The notes below the pieces were generated by a model, which ran no database searches, had not been told where the DNA came from, and saw nothing but the letters and a program-made list of their open reading frames with translations. Positions 15,247 to 19,751 of a stretch of DNA of 19,751 bases are shown piece after piece; position 1 is the stretch's first letter; each line of letters starts with the position of its first letter. The DNA is from Rickettsiales bacterium (GTDB lineage: Bacteria > Pseudomonadota > Alphaproteobacteria > Rickettsiales > UBA8987), in contig JANQHP010000107.1 of assembly GCA_028282625.1 (NCBI GenBank), positions 1 through 19,751 on the forward strand, given 5' to 3'. The position numbers and the translations under genes are program-made.

Positions 15247-15283
15247 GGCCCCGGAGGTAAAACTCCGGGGCCTTCCCTTTTTT
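15247..15283 (+). terminator. Rho-independent terminator of the peptide unit
   Basis: GGCCCCGGAG (15247-15256) and CTCCGGGGCC (15263-15272) form a perfect 10-bp G+C-rich stem with loop GTAAAA, followed by TTCCCTTTTTT. It starts eight bases after the peptide stop codon and separates this unit from cysG. Confidence 0.9.
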
Positions 15284-15330
15284 CATTTCTTATATTTACC
15301 TCTCCTCCTGCTGCCTGGCGTCCGTACCAT

Positions 15331-15359
15331 TTGCCAAAAGCAGCAAAAAACGCTAATCA
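15331..15359 (+). promoter_or_regulatory. Probable cysG promoter
   Basis: TTGCCA (15331-15336), a 17-bp spacer and TAATCA (15354-15359). The expected start point is about 15366-15367, on or next to the ATG, suggesting a leaderless message. A TTG-initiated longer frame would begin inside this -35 box and is unlikely. Confidence 0.45.
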
Positions 15360-15366
15360 TAGCGCT

Positions 15367-15906
15367 ATGCTGCCCATTATTTGCGACATTACCAAACTTC
15401 GCATTGCTGTGATTGGCGATGGACCTGCCACGGCCAAGCGGCTTTCGATGGTCAAGCAAGCCGGGTGTGATCCCATATACTGTCAAACGCTGGATGAGGC
15501 GCAAAAAATCACCGCAGTGGATGTGGCGTTTGTGGCGGATTTTAACGATCAGGATACCGAGATGCTTTACCGCTATTTCAAATCGATCGGGGCATGGGTC
15601 AATGCGGAAGATAAGCGCACATGGTGTGATTTTCACGTGCCGGCGATGGTCCGCCGGGGGGATTTGCTGCTGACCGTTTCAACGGGTGGCAAGAGCCCGC
15701 GTCTGGCACGGCGCATTCGCCACATGCTGGAACGGCTCTTTCCGCCCATTTGGGGGGAGCGCTTGGCAAAAATAGGCGCGGTGCGTGACAACATGAAACA
15801 ACAAGGTGCGAGCTTCCAGGCATTGGCAGAAAAAACCGATGCGCTGCTAGATGAAAAAGGCTGGCTGAAAGCCGATTGTGCCTGCCTGCGCGGCGAAGAT
15901 TCTTGA
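15367..15906 (+). CDS. cysG: Precorrin-2 dehydrogenase / sirohydrochlorin ferrochelatase (CysG N-terminal domain type)
   Basis: 179 aa, matching the N-terminal Met8-like half of CysG; the SUMT methyltransferase half is absent. It uses NAD to oxidise precorrin-2 to sirohydrochlorin and inserts iron to make siroheme, the cofactor of CysI. The start at 15367 is chosen because MLPIICDITKL is how the family begins. The nucleotide-binding turn is IAVIGDGPATAKRL (residues 12-25), and RRGDLLLTVSTGGKSPRLAR near residue 97 is the family's STGG/SPxLAR signature. The C-terminus ends with a Cys pair (DCACLRGEDS). It follows the peptide unit's terminator, so it is transcribed separately from cysI. Confidence 0.87.
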   Translation: MLPIICDITKLRIAVIGDGPATAKRLSMVKQAGCDPIYCQTLDEAQKITAVDVAFVADFNDQDTEMLYRYFKSIGAWVNAEDKRTWCDFHVPAMVRRGDLLLTVSTGGKSPRLARRIRHMLERLFPPIWGERLAKIGAVRDNMKQQGASFQALAEKTDALLDEKGWLKADCACLRGEDS

Positions 15907-15949
15907 AAAAGTGAAGCGCTAAGAGGCGTTTTTTACTGTGTATTTTTGG

Positions 15950-16549
15950 TTAAAGCTCTTTTTGTGAACCTAATTTTTCTTCTGTAGCACCTCTTCCGGT
16001 GTTGTTTGTTTTTTCTTGTGTTGGGTTGGTGCCATTCAAGGCATCTACCAATGTTTCAACGATATTGCAGAACATATCTTCCACCTGGTTTCCTGTTATC
16101 TCTTTAGGAATATTTTCAACCTTGCCGGGTGTTCCTAGCCTGGCATGTTCTCCGGCAAGCTTTTCTACTGCTTTTAACCCTTTTATTACCTGCTCCATTG
16201 CAGCGGGATCTTTTGCCGTGACACGAAGGGCTTCTATTTCTTGTAATGAAAGCTTTGAGTCATCTGTGAATTCACCCACAACGCTACGAAAAGCTTCAAC
16301 TTGGGGTTTGGTCATCAAGCGGCCCTGATTTTGTTCCATCACCGCCAATGCGGTGAAGGCAAGCGCATCTAAGTTTTTCTTTGGTTCACCAGCAGCTGCC
16401 GCTTCCCGGAGTGGTGCTTGGACTTGCTCAATCAAATACATATTGGCGTGGTCATTCGCTCTTCCTGCAATTTCATATGCCTCATCCAGTAATGTCATAA
16501 GCCTGTCATAAGGCTGGCCTGGGATCTGAGGTGTAAGCGTTTGTGACAT
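15950..16549 (-). CDS. Helical protein of unknown function (199 aa)
   Basis: 199 aa, soluble, with no signal peptide or membrane helix. A GGAG ribosome site lies nine bases before the ATG. Residues 15-160 look all-helical (YDRLMTLLDEAYEIAGRAND, LDALAFTALAVMEQNQGRL, LSLQEIEALRVTAKDPAAM, MEQVIKGLKAVEKLAGEHA). The last 30 residues are Asn/Thr/Gly/Glu-rich and probably disordered. I do not recognise a family. It lies on the opposite strand between cysG and cysH, splitting the sulfur genes, and its base composition looks a little more AT-rich than theirs, so later insertion is possible. Confidence 0.72.
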   Translation of the reverse strand: MSQTLTPQIPGQPYDRLMTLLDEAYEIAGRANDHANMYLIEQVQAPLREAAAAGEPKKNLDALAFTALAVMEQNQGRLMTKPQVEAFRSVVGEFTDDSKLSLQEIEALRVTAKDPAAMEQVIKGLKAVEKLAGEHARLGTPGKVENIPKEITGNQVEDMFCNIVETLVDALNGTNPTQEKTNNTGRGATEEKLGSQKEL

Positions 16550-16715
16550 GTTTTTTCTCCATCATGCATTTTTACTGCTTTTACTTTAGTGTAGGGCATA
16601 AAGGTTAACAACAGGTTGATGTGATCCATTTTTGCTTTTTTAGGGTTGGTTTTTACGTGGTTAAGTGGGGTAGAATGTTTACAAAACGCCCTAGCTTTTT
16701 GCGTGTTGTTCCTTT

Positions 16716-16742
16716 TATAATGCTGGCTAATTTTAGAATTAG
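16716..16742 (+). promoter_or_regulatory. cysH -10 box and start-site dyad
   Basis: A consensus TATAAT (16716-16721) lies 33 bases before the cysH ATG; no good -35 was found at the right distance. Just downstream, CTAATT-TTAG-AATTAG (16727-16742) is a perfect inverted repeat over the expected start point. It could be an operator or a hairpin at the mRNA 5' end. The weak -35 fits a promoter that needs an activator. Confidence 0.4.
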
Positions 16743-16754
16743 GTACGGATTTAA

Positions 16755-17495
16755 ATGACTGCCAGCCTTTCCCGATTGCTGACCTATTATAGCGAATATG
16801 ACGCGCAAAGCCTGCTGCGGGTGATGATCCGCACCGAGTTTAAGGGTAAGATTGCGCTGATTTCGTCGTTCGGCGCGGATTCTGCCTTGCTGATTGCGAT
16901 GGTGGCAGAAATTGACCCGGCCACACCGGTGCTGTTTTTGGATACGGGCAAGCATTTTGCCCAAACGCTGGAATATGTGGCTGCGCTGGAAAAACAATTT
17001 GGCCTGACGAATCTGCGTCGCTTAACCCCCCGTGCGGATTTGCTGGAAAACACCGACCCAAAGGGCGATTTATGGCAAAGCCAAGTGAATCGCTGTTGTT
17101 GGTTGCGCAAGGTGGAGCCGCTGAATCGCGCGCTGGATGGCGGCGAATTTGACGCGGTGATTACCGGGCGCAAGCGCTACCAAACCAGCGACCGCAAAGA
17201 TGTGGAAAATATTGAACTGTTTAACGACGGGATTTATCGTATCAACCCGCTGATTTCTTGGGATAAAGAGCGCATACGCACCGAATTTGATACACGCAGC
17301 CTGCCGCAGCATCCGCTGGTGGCAAAGGGGTACCCCTCCATTGGGTGCGAGCCCTGCACCCGCGCCGTGCAGCCGGGCGAGGATGAACGCTCCGGCCGCT
17401 GGGCGCATACGCTGGATATGCGCGGCGGCAAAAAGGAGGAATGCGGCATCCATGTGCAGTCCGGCCCGGTGGAGGGCACGGATTGGAGTGTGTAA
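16755..17495 (+). CDS. cysH: Adenylyl-sulfate (APS) reductase, assimilatory
   Basis: 246 aa. It reduces activated sulfate to sulfite using thioredoxin. The PP-loop-like start is ALISSFGADSALLIAMV near residue 38. Four cysteines of the 4Fe-4S cluster are present: C114-C115 (NRCCWLRKVEPL) and C198/C201 (GCEPCTRAVQPGEDERSGRW). The catalytic cysteine is C230 in ECGIHVQ. The CC...CxxC set marks the APS-using (EC 1.8.4.10) rather than the PAPS-using enzyme, consistent with no cysC in the window. Length is normal. The ribosome site is weak. cysD follows after 92 bases with its own promoter. Confidence 0.92.
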   Translation: MTASLSRLLTYYSEYDAQSLLRVMIRTEFKGKIALISSFGADSALLIAMVAEIDPATPVLFLDTGKHFAQTLEYVAALEKQFGLTNLRRLTPRADLLENTDPKGDLWQSQVNRCCWLRKVEPLNRALDGGEFDAVITGRKRYQTSDRKDVENIELFNDGIYRINPLISWDKERIRTEFDTRSLPQHPLVAKGYPSIGCEPCTRAVQPGEDERSGRWAHTLDMRGGKKEECGIHVQSGPVEGTDWSV

Positions 17496-17514
17496 GAGCC
17501 AAAAAAGCAACCAC

Positions 17515-17542
17515 TTGATTGGCTGTGTTTCTGTGGTATAAA
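17515..17542 (+). promoter_or_regulatory. Probable cysD promoter
   Basis: TTGATT (17515-17520), a 16-bp spacer and TATAAA (17537-17542). It lies in the cysH-cysD gap and supports the ATG at 17588 over the longer frame that opens at 17519 within the promoter. Confidence 0.5.
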
Positions 17543-17587
17543 GCGCCTTCGGATTTTTTAGAGTATGCGCTTAAAAAGGACGTTGTG

Positions 17588-18457
17588 ATGACCGCGAACC
17601 GCCCACTGTCAACTGCCAACGGTATGGACCATCTGGACAAGCTGGAAGCCGAGTCGATCTATATCTTTCGTGAGATGTTTAACAAGATTGACCATGTGGC
17701 GATGCTTTGGAGTTTTGGGAAAGATTCCAATGTGATGATCCATTTGGCGCGTAAGGCCTTTTTTGGGCATGTGCCCTTTCCGCTGATTCACTGCGATACG
17801 GAACTGGAATTTCCGGAGGTGTACGCTTTCCGCGATCAATATGTGAAGGAATGGGAGATCGATTTTATCGGCCCGACCTGCCCACCGCTGGAGGAGACCG
17901 ATCCAACGCTGCCGCATGCGGCACGCGTGGCCGCGCGTAAGACGCTTGGGCTAAAGAACGTGCTGCGTAAGCATCAGTTTGATGGCATTGTGACCGGAAT
18001 CCGACGCGATGAAGAAGGGACGCGTGCAAAGGAACGCTATTTTTCGCCGCGCGATAGCGAAGGTCAGTGGGATGTGAAAGACCAGCCGCCGGAGTTTTGG
18101 GACCAGTTTATGACGGACTTCCCGCAGGGCACGCATGTGCGCATTCACCCGCTGCTGCACTGGACCGAGCTGGATGTGTGGCTGTATATCCAGCGTGAAG
18201 GGATTCCGATTGTGCCACTCTATCTGGCCAAACCTTATGGCGAGTTTTATGGGCAGGAATATGGGGGCAAGATGATGCGCTTCCGCAGCCTGGGCGAGAT
18301 TGGGATCACCTGGCCGCTGGCTAGTGAAGCCGATACGATTGAGAAGATTATTGAGGAGTTAAGAGAAACCAAGGTGAGCGAACGCTCCGGCCGCCCGATG
18401 GGTGCTGATGAGGATGAAAGCAGCTTTGAACGCCTCCGCGCGGATGGGTATATGTAG
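17588..18457 (+). CDS. cysD: Sulfate adenylyltransferase subunit 2
   Basis: 289 aa from ATG 17588, which follows an AAGGA ribosome site. CysD makes APS from ATP and sulfate, normally with the GTPase CysN. The ATP-pyrophosphatase loop is WSFGKDSNVMIHLARKAFF (S42-G44-K45-D46-S47). Other family stretches are LDKLEAESIYIFREMF, GIRRDEEGTRAKERYFSPRD, HPLLHWTELDVWLYIQREGI, IPIVPLYLAKPYGEFY, RFRSLGEIGITWPL and SERSGRPMGADEDESSFERL near the C-terminus. All key parts are present, so it should be functional. cysN, usually directly downstream and often overlapping, is absent: the next 300 bases are repeats. Confidence 0.92.
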   Translation: MTANRPLSTANGMDHLDKLEAESIYIFREMFNKIDHVAMLWSFGKDSNVMIHLARKAFFGHVPFPLIHCDTELEFPEVYAFRDQYVKEWEIDFIGPTCPPLEETDPTLPHAARVAARKTLGLKNVLRKHQFDGIVTGIRRDEEGTRAKERYFSPRDSEGQWDVKDQPPEFWDQFMTDFPQGTHVRIHPLLHWTELDVWLYIQREGIPIVPLYLAKPYGEFYGQEYGGKMMRFRSLGEIGITWPLASEADTIEKIIEELRETKVSERSGRPMGADEDESSFERLRADGYM

Positions 18458-18480
18458 GGGGATGACGTTTATTATGAAAG

Positions 18481-18770
18481 AGGGTCTTAACCCCTTAATC
18501 CGCCTTCGTGCTTCGCACTGCGGCGAGACAGGCCCCTGCCCTCGCATAAGCTTCCCCCTACGCTTGCAAGCAAGCTCCGGAGGACAGGCGGCGTCGCTTC
18601 GCTCCTAGTCGTGCGTACCGCACTCCGTTTTTTTTCATGTCGCTCAAGCGGCGCGAAGCCTGCGCTCCCACTTGGTCGCTAGTCGCGCGGATATACCGCG
18701 CTCCGGGAGGTATCCATGCGCCGCCCCAGCTCCGTCATCCCGTCGCCTGAGCCACGGTATGACGGGGTAC
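18481..18770. repeat. Mosaic of short palindromic elements after cysD
   Basis: The 479-base gap between cysD and the next gene starts with about 290 bases packed with hairpins: GTGC-TTC-GCAC (18508-18518), GCTTGCAAGC (18562-18571), GTGCG-TAC-CGCAC (18611-18623), GCGCGG-ATATA-CCGCGC (18685-18701) and a long stem CCGTCAT...ATGACGG (18732-18765) with an inner CCGT/ACGG. Two units share a frame, CTAGTCG...TACCGC(A/G)CTCCG, at 18605-18627 and 18679-18705. No open frame or start signal is convincing. The last hairpin resembles the DNA inserted in cysI. It looks like a landing place for REP-like or RPE-like repeats. Confidence 0.7.
18578..18635 (+). terminator. Possible terminator of cysD inside the repeat mosaic
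   Basis: CGGAG (18578-18582) can pair with CTCCG (18623-18627), enclosing smaller hairpins, directly before a run of eight T (18628-18635). The branched form is unusual for an intrinsic terminator. Confidence 0.35.
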
Positions 18771-18823
18771 TTACAGCTCCACTGAACTCGCCACTCTAAT
18801 TTCTAAAAAATAATTAATAATGC

Positions 18824-18852
18824 TTGACAGAGAGAGAGAGCTATTTGCTACC
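18824..18852 (+). promoter_or_regulatory. Strong-looking promoter with (AG)6 in its spacer
   Basis: A perfect TTGACA (18824-18829) with an AT-rich UP-like stretch upstream (18798-18820). The 17-bp spacer is mostly (AG)6 (18829-18840), and the -10 would be GCTACC (18847-18852), far from consensus. A shift of two bases in the dinucleotide run would change the spacer to 15 or 19. Confidence 0.45.
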
Positions 18853-18868
18853 CTGTGGGCTGTTTCAT

Positions 18869-18914
18869 GGTTTTGTCTTTGCGACAAAATCAGTGGAACC
18901 TTCGGGTTACCACT
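18869..18914 (+). promoter_or_regulatory. Two hairpins in the leader of the Cys-rich gene
   Basis: Hairpin 1: TTTTGTC-TTTGC-GACAAAA (18871-18889), extendable by two pairs. Hairpin 2: GTGGAACC (18893-18900), a TTCG tetraloop, then GGTT, a bulged A and CCAC (to 18913), extended by an A-T pair. Both lie between the promoter and the ribosome site, and form a structured leader of about 78 nt that may be a stability or control element. It matches no riboswitch I know. Confidence 0.5.
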
Positions 18915-18936
18915 ACTATGTTTTGAGGAGGCTTCG

Positions 18937-19143
18937 ATGTCAGGGAACGGATGCGACTTCCGCAAGGAAGGATGTAAAGAAGACGCGCCCTTGATGTATG
19001 ATTCAGGGATGTGTTTTGGTATTGCTACTGGTTTTCAACGTCCAAAGCAACCGCGCAAAGTCATAACCAAATATTGTTGTAGGAACTACAACTGCGTCCA
19101 AGCCGCAGAAAAATGGCGCTTGAGCAAAGCTTTTTCGTTCTAA
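18937..19143 (+). CDS. Small cysteine-rich protein of unknown function (68 aa)
   Basis: 68 aa from ATG 18937, five bases after a strong GAGGAGG ribosome site. An upstream ATG at 18820 in the same frame lies in the promoter and is rejected. Six cysteines at 6, 13, 26, 47, 48 and 53: MSGNGCDFRKEGCKED, DSGMCFGIATGF, KYCCRNYNCVQAAEKW. There is no signal peptide or membrane helix, and the protein is basic. The cysteines could bind a metal or an iron-sulfur cluster, form disulfides, or be modified; the pattern matches no family I recognise. It is a self-contained unit with its own promoter, structured leader and terminator, set between cysD and argD. A sulfur-storage or sulfur-sensing role is only a guess from its position. 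Confidence 0.6.
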   Translation: MSGNGCDFRKEGCKEDAPLMYDSGMCFGIATGFQRPKQPRKVITKYCCRNYNCVQAAEKWRLSKAFSF

Positions 19144-19145
19144 AA

Positions 19146-19182
19146 GAGAGGGCCTGGGTGGCCCTCTCACCCCAATCTTTTT
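19146..19182 (+). terminator. Terminator of the Cys-rich gene
   Basis: GAGAGGGCC (19146-19154) and GGCCCTCTC (19160-19168) form a perfect 9-bp stem with loop TGGGT, two bases after the stop codon. A run of five T comes nine bases later, so release may be less efficient than in a classical terminator. Confidence 0.75.
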
Positions 19183-19258
19183 CATCTCCTTTCTCCTTTC
19201 TTCTTTTTTCATGGCGTGCGTGCCTTCATCGGCACGATGGCGTGCTTCACCACGTCCA

Positions 19259-19287
19259 TTGACAGGCGGTGTGGGGCGCAGTAGACT
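19259..19287 (+). promoter_or_regulatory. Probable argD promoter
   Basis: A perfect TTGACA (19259-19264), a 17-bp spacer and TAGACT (19282-19287), 45 bases before the argD ATG. A small hairpin, GTGCC-TTCATC-GGCAC (19220-19235), lies just upstream and could be an operator. Confidence 0.55.
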
Positions 19288-19332
19288 CCCTGCCTTCTTT
19301 TATGCATAGATGTGCTGCACACGTTTTTTGAG

Positions 19333-19751
19333 ATGTCTTCCAACGTTTTACCGGTTTATCGTCGTTCGCCTTACCGCTTTGTGCGGGGGGAAGGCGTGCA
19401 TCTGTATGATGAGGAGGGCCAGGCCTACCTGGATTTTGCCGCCGGGATTGCGGTCAATAGCTTAGGCCATTGCCATCCGCATTTGGTGGCCGCGCTTGAA
19501 AAACAGGCGAATACGCTGTGGCATGTTTCGAATTTGTACCAGATTCCAGGCCTGGAAACCTTGGCGCGGCGCTTGTGCGCGGCGACGTTTGCGGATATGG
19601 CGTTTTTCTGCAGTTCGGGCGCGGAGGCGGTGGAGTGTGGCATCAAGATGGTACGGCGCTACCATTACGTGAAGGAGGGCAAACCCGAAGGGCAGGCTAA
19701 GCGTTACCGGATCATCACGGTGGATGGGAGCTTTCACGGGCGGACGATGGC
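19333..19751 (+). CDS. argD: Acetylornithine aminotransferase (partial, N-terminal 139 residues)
   Basis: The gene runs off the window end; full-length ArgD is about 390-400 aa. It is a PLP-dependent aminotransferase in arginine synthesis (often also acting on succinyl-diaminopimelate). Visible family stretches are PVYRRSPYRFVRGEGVHLYD, YLDFAAGIAVNSLGHCHPHL, WHVSNLYQIPGLE, FFCSSGAEAVECGIKMVRRY (the SGAEA phosphate-binding turn) and VDGSFHGRTM. The catalytic lysine lies beyond the window. There is no clear ribosome site before the ATG at 19333, but this start matches the family's beginning and follows a good promoter. Confidence 0.9.
   Translation, partial: MSSNVLPVYRRSPYRFVRGEGVHLYDEEGQAYLDFAAGIAVNSLGHCHPHLVAALEKQANTLWHVSNLYQIPGLETLARRLCAATFADMAFFCSSGAEAVECGIKMVRRYHYVKEGKPEGQAKRYRIITVDGSFHGRTM

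Noticed and set aside
15331..15366. TTG-initiated N-terminal extension of cysG
   Set aside because: The family begins at the internal ATG, and the TTG lies in the predicted -35 box.
18458..18780. Decayed remnant of cysN
   Set aside because: No translated stretch recalls GTPase motifs (GHVDHGKS, NKxD); the sequence is palindromic repeat instead.
18820..18936. Upstream ATG for the Cys-rich protein
   Set aside because: It lies within the promoter region and has no ribosome site, whereas ATG 18937 has GAGGAGG five bases away.

Overview
The window looks like an alphaproteobacterial chromosome of moderate G+C. The reasons are a DksA with a single cysteine in its zinc-finger region, a DUF3426/MJ0042 zinc-ribbon membrane protein beside a YdcF-plsC pair, a ScsB-like DsbD, and a PlsC with E in place of D in its HX4D box. 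I cannot name the genus. No rRNA, tRNA, CRISPR array, transposase or integrase was seen.

Layout. 1-48: three exact copies of a 15-bp tandem repeat, possibly cut by the window edge. 103-2855 (minus strand): dksA with its own promoter and leader hairpin, a His/Met-rich outer-membrane barrel, a DUF2946-like small protein (together a probable metal-handling pair), and a small membrane-anchored unknown. 3070-6003 (minus): a BrkB/YihY membrane protein behind an AGCS alanine/glycine:cation symporter. 6090-8333 (plus): DsbD/ScsB. 8341-9164 (minus): two unknown proteins in a tight operon. 9357-10712 (plus): a nitronate monooxygenase/FabK-type flavoprotein and an Hpt phosphotransfer protein. 10722-12825: the DUF3426 protein, divergent from YdcF and PlsC. 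12889-18457: assimilatory sulfate reduction genes cysI, cysG (N-terminal domain only), cysH (APS-reductase type) and cysD, all on the plus strand but as separate transcription units. An unrelated minus-strand gene lies among them and cysN is not present. 19333 to the end: argD, truncated by the window edge.

How the genes work together. CysD activates sulfate (CysN must be elsewhere). CysH reduces adenylyl-sulfate to sulfite. CysI reduces sulfite to sulfide using siroheme, whose last steps are done by the CysG domain.

The most interesting items lie in and around this sulfur locus. (1) Between cysI and cysG is a self-contained unit of promoter, 22-codon upstream ORF, 51-codon peptide gene and strong terminator. 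The peptide carries an LxxLxVxSFxT leader, a GG and a Cys/Thr/Ser-containing tail, as in pinensin-type lanthipeptide/RiPP precursors. (2) cysI carries about 39 extra in-frame residues in a loop. Their DNA is palindromic and resembles an intergenic repeat found after cysD, like the protein-coding palindromic elements of Rickettsia. (3) Between cysD and argD is a hairpin-rich repeat mosaic, then another self-contained unit. It encodes a 68-residue, six-cysteine protein; its candidate promoter has (AG)6 in the spacer and its leader contains two hairpins.
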